Shown: positions 9,377 through 18,986, counted from the first letter of the stretch. The stretch: 64,000 nt of DNA from Microbacterium wangchenii (GCF_004564355.1 NZ_CP038266.1:1488001-1552000), one strand, 5' to 3'. Notes: generated from the sequence alone by a model not told the origin. Translations and numbers: made by a program.

Positions 9377-9417
9377 CCGGTGAGCGAGGTGTCGGAGGGG
9401 GATGTCACACTGCGGGC

Positions 9418-9987
9418 ATGACAGTGGACGTGCGGCCCGCGTCGACCTTCGACGATGTGGCGACGATGGTGGGTCCCAAGCGGCCGGACGCGAACGTGTG
9501 CTGGTGCTTGAGCTACCGCATCCCGAGCCGGCTCAACTGCGAGCTGGTCGGTGAGGCGCGCGGCGCGTACGTGCGGGAGCTGTGCGCCCGCGACGTCGCC
9601 CCCGGCGTGCTCGCCTACGACGGCGGTGAGGTGGTGGGATGGGCCGGGGTGGCACCCCGCGCCGACACGACGTTCGCGACCGCCCGGCTGATCCCGCACG
9701 TCGACGACCTCCCGGTGTGGTCGGTGTGGTGCATCCGCGTGCGCCCCGGCCATCGCGGCACCGGCATCTCGCACGCTCTCCTGGCCGGTGCCGTCGAGTT
9801 CGCCCGCGCCCACGGCGCACCGGCGGTGGAGGGTTACCCGGTGGACAACGGCGGCGAGAAGGTGAACCTCACGATGGCGTACGTCGGCACGAGGGCGCTG
9901 TTCGAGAAAGCCGGGTTCACCGTCGCGGCCGAGACAGGATCGCGCCTGGATGGTTTCCCGCGCGTGCTGATGCGCCTGCCGCTCTAA
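9418..9987 (+). CDS. GNAT-family N-acetyltransferase
   Basis: This is an acetyl-CoA-dependent N-acyltransferase of unknown substrate. The GNAT fold is shown by VWCIRVRPGHRGTGISHALLAGAVEFARAHG, whose RxxGxG-type loop is the acetyl-CoA pyrophosphate-binding motif A (residues about 105-135). A C-terminal GTRALFEKAGFTVAAETGSR follows. A CWCLSYRI segment near residue 25 is typical of a GNAT subgroup seen in actinobacteria. It encodes 189 residues. Its 3' end overlaps the convergent NUDIX gene by four bases. Confidence 0.88.
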   Translation: MTVDVRPASTFDDVATMVGPKRPDANVCWCLSYRIPSRLNCELVGEARGAYVRELCARDVAPGVLAYDGGEVVGWAGVAPRADTTFATARLIPHVDDLPVWSVWCIRVRPGHRGTGISHALLAGAVEFARAHGAPAVEGYPVDNGGEKVNLTMAYVGTRALFEKAGFTVAAETGSRLDGFPRVLMRLPL

Positions 9988-10457
9988 CGCCCTCCGGCGA
10001 AGGAGGCCGGATCGTCCTCCGCGACGGCGAGGGCGATCTTGCGCACGTGCTCCTGGGCGACATCCGTCAGTTCGCCCAGACCGTAGAAGCCGACCTCGGT
10101 GAGCTCGCCGTCGGCCGGATGGGGCTCACCCGACACCCAGTCGCACCGGAAGACCAGGTCGAGGTAGTCGACCTGGTCGCCGTTGGCGTACGTGATGCGC
10201 GGGACCTGCTGCACGAGGGCGAGGCGCGTCGCGCGGACGGTGACGCCGGCCTCCTCGCGGCACTCCCGCACCGCCGCATCCGCCGGCTCCTCGCCCGGGT
10301 CCACGATCCCCGAGACCGGCTGCCAACTGCCGTTGTCGGCCCGCTTGCCGATCAGCACCTTCTCGTCGCGGAAGACGATCGCGGTGACCCCGACCAGCGG
10401 CAGCGGATCGTGCCCGATCTTCTCGCGCAGCGACAGGACGAACTCGGGCGTGGCCAT
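9984..10457 (-). CDS. NUDIX hydrolase
   Basis: This is a Mg2+-dependent pyrophosphohydrolase of nucleoside diphosphates linked to another moiety. The Nudix box is GIVDPGEEPADAAVRECREEAGV (residues about 50-72), with the REXXEE core intact. It has 157 residues. The start is ATG with TAGGGT at 10464-10469 exactly 6 bases upstream and no Shine-Dalgarno, consistent with a leaderless message. It is divergent from dnaE, and the two -10 boxes lie about 45 bases apart. The substrate is unknown. Confidence 0.92.
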   Translation of the reverse strand: MATPEFVLSLREKIGHDPLPLVGVTAIVFRDEKVLIGKRADNGSWQPVSGIVDPGEEPADAAVRECREEAGVTVRATRLALVQQVPRITYANGDQVDYLDLVFRCDWVSGEPHPADGELTEVGFYGLGELTDVAQEHVRKIALAVAEDDPASFAGGR

Positions 10458-10463
10458 GGTTCC

Positions 10464-10469
10464 ACCCTA
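10464..10469 (-). promoter_or_regulatory. -10 hexamer for the NUDIX gene
   Basis: TAGGGT on the minus strand lies 6 bases before the ATG at 10457. Confidence 0.5.
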
Positions 10470-10513
10470 GGCGGCGCGCGCATCGCCGCAGCTACCATGT
10501 CGGTCCCCGAACG

Positions 10514-10519
10514 TAGACT
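10514..10519 (+). promoter_or_regulatory. -10 hexamer for dnaE
   Basis: TAGACT lies 7 bases before GTG 10527. The upstream in-frame ATG at 10497 precedes this box, which argues for the GTG as start. Confidence 0.5.
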
Positions 10520-10526
10520 CGACTCC

Positions 10527-13500
10527 GTGGCATCCGACTCCTTCGTTCACCTCCATGTGCACAGCGAGTACTCGATGCTCGACGGAGCCGCCCGCATCGG
10601 GCCGATGGTCCAGGAGGCCGTCCGCCAGGGGATGCCGGCGATCGCGGTCACCGACCACGGGAACACCTTCGCCGCGTACGAGTTCTACAAGACCGCCAAG
10701 GATGCCGGCATCAAGCCGATCATCGGCATCGAGGCGTACGTGACCCCCGGCACCCACCGTGCCGATAAGGCGCGCGTGCGCTGGGGCACGCCGGAGCAGA
10801 GCAGCGACGACGTGTCCGGCTCCGGCGCGTACACGCACATGACGCTGCTCTCGGAGACGACCGAGGGCATGCACAACCTCTTCCGGCTCTCCAGCAAGGC
10901 CTCCATCGAGGGGTACTACTTCAAGCCGCGCATGGACCGCGAGCTGCTGCAGACCTACAGCAAGGGGCTCATCGCCACGACGGGGTGCCCCTCCGGCGAG
11001 GTGCAGACGCGGCTGCGGCTCGGTCAGTACGACGCCGCACGAGCGGCCGCGGCGGAGTTCCAGGACATCTTCGGCAAGGAGAACTACTTCGCCGAGATCA
11101 TGGATCACGGCCTCTCCATCGAGCGGCGCGTCATGGGCGATCTGCTGAAGATCGCCAAAGACCTCGACATCCCGCTCGTGGGCACCAACGACCTGCACTA
11201 CACCCACCAGCACGACGCCACCAGCCACGCCGCCCTGCTGTGCGTGCAGTCGGGATCCACGCTCGACGACCCGAAGCGGTTCAAGTTCGACGGCGACGGG
11301 TACTACGTGAAGTCCCCGGCCGAGATGCGCCAGATCTTCCGCGACCATCCCGAGGCCTGCGACAGCACGCTGCTGATCGCCGAGCGGTGCGACGTGGAGT
11401 TCAACACGTCGGCGAACTACATGCCGCGCTTCCCCGTTCCGGCGGGGGAGACCGAGGAGTCGTGGTTCATCAAGGAGGTCGAGAAGGGCCTCGAGTTCCG
11501 CTACCCCGACGGCATCCCCGCCGACGTCCGCCGGCAGGCCGAGTACGAGACCGGCGTCATCACCCAGATGGGCTTCCCGGGGTACTTCCTCGTCGTCGCC
11601 GACTTCATCAACTGGGCCAAGGACAACGGCATCCGTGTGGGTCCCGGCCGCGGATCCGGCGCCGGCTCGATGGCGGCGTACGCGATGCGCATCACCGACC
11701 TCGATCCGCTGCAGCACGGGCTCATCTTCGAGCGCTTCCTCAACCCCGATCGCGTGTCGATGCCCGACTTCGACGTCGACTTCGACGACCGCCGCCGTGG
11801 CGAGGTCATCCAGTACGTCACCGAGAAGTACGGCGACGAGCGCGTCGCGCAGATCGTCACGTACGGCACCATCAAGGCCAAGCAGGCCCTCAAGGACGCC
11901 GGGCGCGTGCTGGGGTTCCCCTTCAGCATGGGGGAGAAGCTCACCAAGGCCATGCCGCCGGCGGTCATGGGCAAGGACATGCCGCTGGACGGCATGTTCA
12001 ACAAGGAGCACCCGCGTTACAAGGAGGCGGGGGAGTTCCGCACCCTCATCGAGACGGATCCCGAGGCCAAGACGGTCTTTGACACCGCCGTGGGGCTGGA
12101 GAACCTCAAGCGCCAGTGGGGCGTGCACGCGGCCGGCGTGATCATGTCGAGCGAACCGCTCATCGACATCATCCCGATCATGCGGCGCGAGCAGGACGGC
12201 CAGATCGTCACGCAGTTCGACTATCCCGCGTGCGAGTCGCTCGGCCTCATCAAGATGGACTTCCTGGGGCTGCGCAACCTCACGATCATCAACGACGCGG
12301 TCGACAACATCAAGGCCAACCGCGGTCAGGACCTCGTGCTGGAGGATCTGCCGCTGGATGACCAGGCCTCCTACGACCTGCTCTCCCGCGGCGACACGCT
12401 CGGCGTTTTCCAGCTCGACGGCGGGCCGATGCGCTCCCTCCTGCGCCTGATGAAGCCGGACAACTTCGAAGACATCTCCGCCGTCATCGCGCTGTACCGC
12501 CCGGGCCCCATGGGCGCCAACTCCCACATCAACTACGCGCTGCGCAAGAACGGCCAGCAGGAGATCACCCCGATCCATCCCGAACTGGAGGAGCCGCTCA
12601 AGGACATCCTCGACACCACCTACGGCCTGATCATCTATCAGGAGCAGGTCATGGCGATCGCCCAGCGCGTCGCCGGGTTCTCGCTCGGTCAGGCAGACAT
12701 CCTGCGCCGCGCGATGGGTAAGAAGAAGAAGTCCGAGCTGGACAAGCAGTACGAGGGCTTCCACGGAGGCATGGTCGCGCGCGGCTTCGGCGAGGCCGCC
12801 ATCAAGTCGCTGTGGGACATCCTGCTGCCCTTCTCCGACTACGCCTTCAACAAGGCGCACTCCGCCGCGTACGGGCTCGTCTCCTACTGGACGGCGTACC
12901 TGAAGTCGCACTATCCCGCCGAGTACATGGCGGCGCTGCTGACGAGCGTGGGCGATTCGAAGGACAAGATGGCGGTGTACCTGAACGAGTGCCGCCGCAT
13001 GGGCATCCGCGTGCTCCCGCCCGACGTCAACGAGTCGATCCGCTTCTTCGCCGCCGTCGGTGAAGACATCCGCTTCGGCCTGGGCGCCGTGCGTAACGTG
13101 GGGGCCAACGTCGTGGACGGGATCGTCACGGCCCGTCAGGAGGCGCCGTTCACCTCCTTCCACGACTTCCTCGCCAAGGTCCCGCTGCACGTGGCCAACA
13201 AGCGCACCGTGGAATCGCTCATCAAGGCCGGTGCGTACGACTCCCTCGGCGCCACGCGGCGCGCGCTGCTGGAGATCCACGAGGATGCGACGGAGGGGGC
13301 CGTCCTCGACAAGCGCCGCGAGGCCAACGGCGAGGTCGGCTTCGACTTCGACTCGCTGTGGGACGAGCCGCACCAGGTGGCCAAGGTCCCCGACCGCCCC
13401 GAGTGGACGAAGAAGGACAAGCTCGCTTTCGAGCGGGAGATGCTCGGGCTGTACGTCTCCGATCACCCGCTCGCCGGCCTGGAGGTGGCGCTGGCCAAGC

Positions 13501-14039
13501 ACGCCTCGATCGGCATCCACGACCTCCTCTCCTCGGAGGACGTCCAGGACGGCGACCAGGTCACGATCGCCGGACTGGTCACCTCCGTGCAGCACCGCGT
13601 GGCCAAGCAGAGCGGCAATCCATACGGCATGATCACCGTCGAGGACTTCAACGGCGAGGTCACCGTGATGTTCATGGGCAAGACCTACCAGGAGTTCTCG
13701 CCGGTGCTGCAGGCCGATGCCATCCTCGTCGTGCGGGGGCGCGTGTCACGGCGCGACGACGGCCTCAACCTGCACGCGCAGTCGGCGTTCTCGCCCGACC
13801 TGGGGGCCCTGGACGAGTCGGGTCCGCTCGTGCTGATCCTGCCCGAGCAGCGCGCCAGCGAAGATCTCGTGGGCGAACTCCTGCAGACCCTTCACCGTCA
13901 CCGCGGCGAGACTGAGGTGACCCTCAAGCTCCACAAGTCGGGCACCGCGAAGGTGTTCGAAGTACCGCATCCGGTGCGGGTGACCGCCGACCTGTACGGC
14001 GAACTCAAGGGACTGCTCGGCCCCAACTGCCTGGGCTGA
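10527..14039 (+). CDS. dnaE: DNA polymerase III subunit alpha (DnaE1 type)
   Basis: DnaE is the catalytic subunit of the replicative C-family polymerase. The N-terminal PHP domain starts with FVHLHVHSEYSMLDGAAR, with the metal-binding His residues intact, as expected for a proofreading PHP in actinobacteria. The polymerase active site PDFDVDFDDRRR is near residue 410. NKAHSAAYGLVSYWTAYLKS marks the fingers/HhH region. A C-terminal OB fold (VTIAGLVTSVQHR) lies near 1010. I chose GTG 10527 because it follows a TAGACT box by 7 bases and gives the family-typical N-terminus. It encodes 1170 residues. Confidence 0.97.
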   Translation: MASDSFVHLHVHSEYSMLDGAARIGPMVQEAVRQGMPAIAVTDHGNTFAAYEFYKTAKDAGIKPIIGIEAYVTPGTHRADKARVRWGTPEQSSDDVSGSGAYTHMTLLSETTEGMHNLFRLSSKASIEGYYFKPRMDRELLQTYSKGLIATTGCPSGEVQTRLRLGQYDAARAAAAEFQDIFGKENYFAEIMDHGLSIERRVMGDLLKIAKDLDIPLVGTNDLHYTHQHDATSHAALLCVQSGSTLDDPKRFKFDGDGYYVKSPAEMRQIFRDHPEACDSTLLIAERCDVEFNTSANYMPRFPVPAGETEESWFIKEVEKGLEFRYPDGIPADVRRQAEYETGVITQMGFPGYFLVVADFINWAKDNGIRVGPGRGSGAGSMAAYAMRITDLDPLQHGLIFERFLNPDRVSMPDFDVDFDDRRRGEVIQYVTEKYGDERVAQIVTYGTIKAKQALKDAGRVLGFPFSMGEKLTKAMPPAVMGKDMPLDGMFNKEHPRYKEAGEFRTLIETDPEAKTVFDTAVGLENLKRQWGVHAAGVIMSSEPLIDIIPIMRREQDGQIVTQFDYPACESLGLIKMDFLGLRNLTIINDAVDNIKANRGQDLVLEDLPLDDQASYDLLSRGDTLGVFQLDGGPMRSLLRLMKPDNFEDISAVIALYRPGPMGANSHINYALRKNGQQEITPIHPELEEPLKDILDTTYGLIIYQEQVMAIAQRVAGFSLGQADILRRAMGKKKKSELDKQYEGFHGGMVARGFGEAAIKSLWDILLPFSDYAFNKAHSAAYGLVSYWTAYLKSHYPAEYMAALLTSVGDSKDKMAVYLNECRRMGIRVLPPDVNESIRFFAAVGEDIRFGLGAVRNVGANVVDGIVTARQEAPFTSFHDFLAKVPLHVANKRTVESLIKAGAYDSLGATRRALLEIHEDATEGAVLDKRREANGEVGFDFDSLWDEPHQVAKVPDRPEWTKKDKLAFEREMLGLYVSDHPLAGLEVALAKHASIGIHDLLSSEDVQDGDQVTIAGLVTSVQHRVAKQSGNPYGMITVEDFNGEVTVMFMGKTYQEFSPVLQADAILVVRGRVSRRDDGLNLHAQSAFSPDLGALDESGPLVLILPEQRASEDLVGELLQTLHRHRGETEVTLKLHKSGTAKVFEVPHPVRVTADLYGELKGLLGPNCLG

Positions 14040-14124
14040 GCTCCGCTGTCAACCGGCGGTGCGATCCTGCGATGCGCCGCCGACCCTGAGTAGGATCATC
14101 CCCGCCCCCTTGGAGAGGACCATC

Positions 14125-15333
14125 GTGACTGACCCCGAACTGGACGACACCACCATCGCCCGCGCGCCCGCCCGCGAGGATGCTGTGGCCGCCGACGGCC
14201 CCGGCGCCGAGGCGACGACCACCGAGGCGTCGGCCGCCGACGCACCGCCTGCGCAGGCTGACGACAGCCGCGGAGCCGACCAGGAGAACCCGCCGCAGTA
14301 CGGCGTCGGACCGTTCACCATCCGTGAGGTCGCACTCACCGGCGTGTGGCTGGTGGCCTTCGTCATCTCCTTCTTCCCGCTCAACATCGTCGGGGGCAAC
14401 GCGCGCCCGCTCTTCGGCGGCGACAACGTGTGGGTCTCGGGCCTGTCCTGGATCCTCGCGATCGGGCTGCCCACCGTCGCCGTGTTCCTCCTGGTGCTGC
14501 GTCGCCTCTCGCCGCAGGGCATCCGCCGCGTCGGATCGCTCGGCATCGACCAGTTCGCCTCCGTGGCGTTCTCGGTGGCCGCGTTGGTGTGGCTGACGTG
14601 GCTGTGGGACACGATCGCCATCGCGATCGAGACCGACTTCTGGACGCGCTCGTGGGTCGTGTGGGTCGAGGTCGTGCTCATGCTCGCCGGCGTCGCGCTG
14701 ACCGTGTTCGCCCCGATCATCCCGGTGCTCGAGCAGGACTTCCAGGGCCGCCCCGAGGCGCCCGCCCACCGCAACGCACGGCCCGTCCGCGCGGTCACCC
14801 CGCGGCCGGTCCGCGAGCGCCCCGCACGCCAGCAGACCGCGCACGCCCCCGTCCCCGCCCCCGTCGACGGAACCGCGTTCGGCGGCGGACCGCAGCACGC
14901 CTACGACCCGGCGGCCGCGCCCACCACGTCTTACGACGCTCCGCAGCCTGCCGCCGCGCACGACACGGCCGGCGACGCCGCTGCGCAGCCGGCGGCCGCG
15001 CAGCAGGACACCGGCTCCTACGACACCGACGTGTTCGCCCCGCTGCGCGACGAGCAGGCACCCGCGGCGACCGGCACGCAGACGCAGGAGTGGACGGCCA
15101 CCGACGACACCGTCGCATCCGCCTCGCACAGCGCCCCGGCGCAGCAGCAGGCATTCTGGGCGCTCGTTCCGGTGGAGCGCGACGTGGTCGACGAGTACGG
15201 CGCTCCGCTGTTCCGCATCGGCCCGACCGCGTGGGCGCTCGTGCTCGAAGACCGCGGCGAGGTCTTCGTCGTGCGCCACGAGGACGGCCGCATCGGCTAC
15301 CTGCACGACGTCAGCGGCGTGACCCGCGGCTGA
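14125..15333 (+). CDS. Membrane protein of unknown function with disordered linker
   Basis: I do not recognise a named family. The N-terminal 60 residues are acidic and Ala-rich. Transmembrane helices follow near residues 78-95, 108-128, 148-168 and 178-198. A long Pro/Ala/Gln-rich disordered linker (about 210-340) precedes a compact conserved-looking C-terminus, FWALVPVERDVVDEYGAPLF then GPTAWALVLEDRGEVFVVRHED. The last part resembles a small beta-rich domain found at the end of other actinobacterial membrane proteins. GTG 14125 is chosen for GGAGAGG at 14112-14118. A TAGGAT at 14092-14097 could be its -10. It encodes 402 residues. Confidence 0.8.
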   Translation: MTDPELDDTTIARAPAREDAVAADGPGAEATTTEASAADAPPAQADDSRGADQENPPQYGVGPFTIREVALTGVWLVAFVISFFPLNIVGGNARPLFGGDNVWVSGLSWILAIGLPTVAVFLLVLRRLSPQGIRRVGSLGIDQFASVAFSVAALVWLTWLWDTIAIAIETDFWTRSWVVWVEVVLMLAGVALTVFAPIIPVLEQDFQGRPEAPAHRNARPVRAVTPRPVRERPARQQTAHAPVPAPVDGTAFGGGPQHAYDPAAAPTTSYDAPQPAAAHDTAGDAAAQPAAAQQDTGSYDTDVFAPLRDEQAPAATGTQTQEWTATDDTVASASHSAPAQQQAFWALVPVERDVVDEYGAPLFRIGPTAWALVLEDRGEVFVVRHEDGRIGYLHDVSGVTRG

Positions 15334-15380
15334 CCCGGACGCGCATCATCGGCGGGGAGGGCGCGCGGTAGCCTGGAGGG

Positions 15381-16709
15381 ATGCTTCGCACCATCGATCT
15401 CCGCGGTCGCGCCCTCACCGCAGCCGAGCTTCTGGAGGCCGTCCCGCGCGCGGCAGACGCCCGCGATGAAGCCCTCGCGACGGCCGCGGCGATCGTCGCC
15501 GACGTCGCCGAGCGTGGCGAGACCGCCCTGCGGGAGCAGGCCGAACGCTTCGACGGCGTCAGTGGCCACGCCGTCCGCGTTCCGGAGATACACCTGACCG
15601 AAGCCGTCGCGACGCTGGATCCCACGGTGCGCGCGGCGCTGGAGGAGGCGATCCGGCGCGTCCGGCAGGCCTCGGCAGCCCAGGTGCCTCCGCCCGTGAC
15701 CACCGAGCTCGGCCCCGGTGCGCGCGTGACGCAGCGCTGGCAGCCGGTGCGGCGCGTGGGCGTGTACGTGCCCGGCGGCAAGGCGGTGTACCCCTCCAGC
15801 GTCGTCATGAACGTCGTGCCGGCCCAGGTCGCGGGTGTGGACGAGGTCGCGCTCGCCTCGCCCCCGCAGCGCGAGTTCGGCGGCCGTGTGCACCCGGTCA
15901 TCCTCGCCGCCGCGCACCTGCTGGGCGTCACGGAGGTCTACGCGATGGGCGGTGCCGGCGCGATCGGCGCGTTCGCCTCCGGCGTGCCGTCGCTGGGCCT
16001 GGAACCGGTCGACGTCGTCACCGGGCCCGGGAACAACTTCGTCGCATCCGCCAAGCGCGCCGTCGCCGGCCGCGTCGGCACCGACTCCGAAGCCGGAGCA
16101 ACCGAGATCCTCGTCGTGGCCGATGCCACGGCCGACGCCGACCTCGTCGCCGCCGACCTGGTGAGCCAGGCCGAGCACGACGAGCAGGCATCCGCCGTGC
16201 TCGTGACGGATTCACCCGAGCTGGCCGATGCGGTGGCGGATGCCGTGGCCGCGCGGGCCCGGCGCACGCGGCACTCCGAACGGGTGCAGGCCGCCCTCGG
16301 CGGACCGCAGTCGGCGATCGTGCTCGTCGACGACGCCGACGGCGCCGTCGCCTTCAGCAACGCGTACGCGCCGGAGCACCTCGAGCTGCACATGGCCGAC
16401 CCGCATCCGGAGCGGTTCGTGCACGCCGGCGCCGTCTTCGTCGGCCCGTACACGCCCGTGAGCCTCGGGGACTACCTCGCCGGCAGCAACCACGTGCTGC
16501 CCACGGGGGGTCAGGCACGCTATGCCGCCGGGCTGTCGGCGGCGACGTTCCTGCGCCCTCAGCAGGTCATCGAGTACGACCGCGACGCGCTGTCGGTCGT
16601 CAGCGAGGCCATCGTGGCCCTCGCCGAAGCCGAGGCCCTGCCCGCCCACGGCGAGGCGGTCACTGCGCGCTTCCAAGTCTCCGGGGATGCGGGGCCGCAC
16701 GAGGGGTGA
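15381..16709 (+). CDS. hisD: Histidinol dehydrogenase
   Basis: HisD catalyses the last two steps of histidine synthesis (histidinol to histidine, NAD+- and Zn2+-dependent). Family segments include YVPGGKAVYPSSVVMNVVPA, VTGPGNNFVASAKRAVAGRV, TDSEAGATEILVVAD, the QAEHDEQA zinc-ligand region and SNHVLPTGGQARYAAGLS. The length of 442 residues is normal. TAGCCT lies 6 bases before the ATG. The rest of the his operon is not in the window; the next gene is nrdR. Confidence 0.97.
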   Translation: MLRTIDLRGRALTAAELLEAVPRAADARDEALATAAAIVADVAERGETALREQAERFDGVSGHAVRVPEIHLTEAVATLDPTVRAALEEAIRRVRQASAAQVPPPVTTELGPGARVTQRWQPVRRVGVYVPGGKAVYPSSVVMNVVPAQVAGVDEVALASPPQREFGGRVHPVILAAAHLLGVTEVYAMGGAGAIGAFASGVPSLGLEPVDVVTGPGNNFVASAKRAVAGRVGTDSEAGATEILVVADATADADLVAADLVSQAEHDEQASAVLVTDSPELADAVADAVAARARRTRHSERVQAALGGPQSAIVLVDDADGAVAFSNAYAPEHLELHMADPHPERFVHAGAVFVGPYTPVSLGDYLAGSNHVLPTGGQARYAAGLSAATFLRPQQVIEYDRDALSVVSEAIVALAEAEALPAHGEAVTARFQVSGDAGPHEG

Positions 16710-16734
16710 CCTCGTCGCGTAGTCTGTCGATGCC

Positions 16735-17211
16735 ATGCATTGCCCTTTCTGCCGTCATCCCGATTCCCGCGTCATCGATTCCCGCACGAGCGACGACGGC
16801 CTCAGCATCCGCCGCCGCCGCCAGTGCCCCGAGTGCGGCGGACGCTTCTCGACCGTCGAGACGGCGAGCCTGAACGTCATCAAGCGTTCGGGTGTCGTCG
16901 AGCCGTTCAGCCGCGAGAAGGTCATGTCGGGCGTCCGCAAGGCGTGCCAGGGGCGGCCGGTCACCGAGGCCGACCTCGCGATGCTGGCCCAGCGCGTCGA
17001 GGAGGCCGTGCGCCAGACGGGCGCCTCGCAGGTGGAGGCGAACGAGATCGGCCTGGCGATCCTCGGTCCGCTCCGTGAGCTGGACGAGGTCGCGTACCTG
17101 CGGTTCGCCAGCGTGTACCAGGCGTTCGAGTCGCTGGAGGACTTCGAGACCGCGATCGGGCTGCTGCGCGCCGACCACTCCGCCCGCCGCGCCGCCTCGC
17201 TCGCCGAATAG
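16735..17211 (+). CDS. nrdR: Transcriptional repressor NrdR
   Basis: NrdR is an ATP-cone and zinc-ribbon repressor of ribonucleotide reductase genes. It starts [17 protein letters not shown], with the ribbon's second Cys pair in [14 protein letters not shown]. The ATP-cone follows from about residue 48 ([20 protein letters not shown]). The length of 158 residues is typical. TAGTCT lies 9 bases before the ATG. No nrd genes are in the window, so its targets lie elsewhere. Confidence 0.97.
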   Translation: MHCPFCRHPDSRVIDSRTSDDGLSIRRRRQCPECGGRFSTVETASLNVIKRSGVVEPFSREKVMSGVRKACQGRPVTEADLAMLAQRVEEAVRQTGASQVEANEIGLAILGPLRELDEVAYLRFASVYQAFESLEDFETAIGLLRADHSARRAASLAE

Positions 17212-17250
17212 CGCGGTCGCCGAATAGCGCGGTCCTCTAGGCTGGCGGGG

Positions 17251-18264
17251 ATGTACCCCACGCTCTTCCGCCTCGTGCTCTCGCGCATCGATCCCGAGCG
17301 CGCCCACCACCTCGCCGTCCCGGTCATCCGGCTCCTCGGCGTCCCGCCGTTCTCGTGGATCACCCGCCGCCTGACGGCACCCGCTCCGTCGCTGCGCACC
17401 GAGGCGCTCGGCCTCGTGTTCGATTCGCCGTTCGGGGTGGCCGCGGGATTCGACAAGGACGTGCGGATGGTCCAGGGCCTGTGGGCACTGGGGTTCGGGC
17501 ATGTGGAGATCGGTACGGTCACCGCTTTGGCGCAGCCGGGCAACCCGCGTCCGCGGCTGTTCCGCTTGATCCCCGATCGCGCCGTCATCAACCGCATGGG
17601 GTTCAACAACGCCGGCGCGGAGGCTGCCGCCGCGCGCCTGGAGCGGCTGCGTCGCCGGCGCACGCGCCCGGTCATCGGCGTGAACATCGGCAAGAGCCGC
17701 GTCGTGCAGGTCGAGGACGCGACGACCGACTACGTCCGCAGCACCCGGCTCCTCGCCCGGCTGGCCGACTACCTCGTGGTCAACGTCTCCTCCCCGAACA
17801 CGCCGGGGCTTCGCGGCCTCCAGGCGGTGGACACGCTCCGACCGCTCCTGACGGCCGTGCGGGATGCCGCGGGGGAGACGCCGCTGCTGGTGAAGATCGC
17901 GCCCGACCTCGCCGACGACGAGGTCCAGGCGATCGCGCGGCTCGCGGTGGAGCTGGGGCTGGCCGGCCTCATCGCCACGAACACGACCCTCTCGCGTGAG
18001 GGCCTGCGGACCTCGCCGGAGGTCGTCGCGGCCGCAGGGGAGGGCGGCCTGTCCGGCGCTCCGCTGAAGGAGCGCGCGATGGCGGTGCTGCGACTCGTGC
18101 GCGCCGCCGTGCCACCGGAGTTCGTCGTCATCTCCGTCGGCGGGGTCGAGACCGCCGCCGACGTGCGCGCACGCCTCGATGCCGGCGCGACGCTCGTGCA
18201 GGGCTACACCGGGTTCCTGTACCGCGGGCCGCTGTGGGCCCGGCAGATCAACCGCGGCCTCTGA
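17251..18264 (+). CDS. pyrD: Dihydroorotate dehydrogenase (quinone), class 2
   Basis: PyrD oxidises dihydroorotate to orotate in pyrimidine synthesis and passes electrons via FMN to quinone. The N-terminal membrane-associating helices (YPTLFRLVLSRIDPERAHH) are the class 2 hallmark. FGVAAGFDKD, RMGFNNAG and VNVSSPNTPGLRGLQ follow, the last with the catalytic serine. LISVGGVET-type and GYTGFLYRGP segments are at the C-terminus. It has 337 residues. TAGGCT lies 7 bases before the ATG. Confidence 0.96.
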   Translation: MYPTLFRLVLSRIDPERAHHLAVPVIRLLGVPPFSWITRRLTAPAPSLRTEALGLVFDSPFGVAAGFDKDVRMVQGLWALGFGHVEIGTVTALAQPGNPRPRLFRLIPDRAVINRMGFNNAGAEAAAARLERLRRRRTRPVIGVNIGKSRVVQVEDATTDYVRSTRLLARLADYLVVNVSSPNTPGLRGLQAVDTLRPLLTAVRDAAGETPLLVKIAPDLADDEVQAIARLAVELGLAGLIATNTTLSREGLRTSPEVVAAAGEGGLSGAPLKERAMAVLRLVRAAVPPEFVVISVGGVETAADVRARLDAGATLVQGYTGFLYRGPLWARQINRGL

Positions 18265-18299
18265 CCCGCGTCGCATCCGCTCGCCGCGCATCGCAGTTT

Positions 18300-18370
18300 C
18301 GCGAGACTGCTGCCCACCGGCGAGACCGCGACATTATGGCCCTGTTTCGCCGGTGGCGTGCAGTCTCGCG
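18300..18370. repeat. Intergenic bipartite inverted repeat between pyrD and the DUF3043 gene
   Basis: CGCGAGACTGC (18300-18310) pairs with GCAGTCTCGCG (18360-18370). Inside these, CCACCGGCGA (18314-18323) pairs with TCGCCGGTGG (18347-18356). The centre is 23 bases. It lies between convergent genes, so it may terminate both, or belong to a REP-like family together with the two other large intergenic repeats. Confidence 0.8.
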
Positions 18371-18413
18371 GATGTGGGAGGCCGGCGGAGGCGGCGGGCG
18401 GGACCGGGGCGGG

Positions 18414-18986
18414 TCAGGCGGGGTGCTGGCCGCGCTTGACCTGCGGCTTGGGCAGGCGCATGAAGCGCATCTGGACGGTGCGCATCGCGGCGTACCAGCC
18501 CAGGCCCTTCTCCATGCGCGTGGCACCGAACTTCTCGCGCGCGGCGCGCTTGACGCGGATGGAGGTGAGGATCATGTCGCCGACGACGAAGAGGATGTAG
18601 ATCCACAGCGCCACGAACGCCCAGTACTGGAACACGGCCAGCGGGATCAGGGTGGCGAGGATGACCAGGACCATGAAGGGCATGACGCCCTCTCCCAGGT
18701 GCCATCCGGCGTCGACGAAGTCGCGGGCGAACTTGCGCTGCGGGCCCTTGTCGCGGGCGGGCAGGTAGCGCTCGTCGCCGGCGGCCATGCCCAGGCGCGC
18801 CTTCTCGCGCCGGGCGGCCAGCTCGGCGCGGGCGCGCGCCTTCGCCTCCTTGGTGTCGGCTACGAGCGGGCGCTTGCGCGCGGCCTCCCGTTCGGCGCGC
18901 GTCGGCGTCGCGCGTCCCTTGCCGGAGCCCGGGCGGGCGGGGTCGACGGGAGCGTCGTTGGACGCGGGGGCGGGGGTCTTGGCCAC
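18414..18986 (-). CDS. DUF3043-family membrane protein
   Basis: This is an actinobacterial protein of unknown function. A charged N-terminus with many Arg/Ala/Glu residues (GRATPTRAEREAARKRP) precedes two hydrophobic helices (about residues 105-150, FMVLVILATLIPLAVFQYWA and WIYILFVVGDMILTS). A basic C-terminal tail follows. GTG 18986 (MAKTPAP...) has a GAGG Shine-Dalgarno six bases upstream and is preferred. ATG 19004 is an in-frame alternative adding six residues. It is divergent from the peptidase gene and shares a short promoter region with it. Confidence 0.85.
   Translation of the reverse strand: MAKTPAPASNDAPVDPARPGSGKGRATPTRAEREAARKRPLVADTKEAKARARAELAARREKARLGMAAGDERYLPARDKGPQRKFARDFVDAGWHLGEGVMPFMVLVILATLIPLAVFQYWAFVALWIYILFVVGDMILTSIRVKRAAREKFGATRMEKGLGWYAAMRTVQMRFMRLPKPQVKRGQHPA

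Noticed and set aside
10467..13595. Minus-strand open frame of more than 1000 codons opposite dnaE
   Set aside because: It is an antisense shadow of dnaE, with biased composition (Arg, Glu, Gly, His, Val) and no recognisable fold or ribosome-binding site.
14059..14124. Upstream ATG start for the membrane protein at 14125
   Set aside because: The extra residues include the putative TAGGAT promoter box region, and the Shine-Dalgarno GGAGAGG fits GTG 14125.
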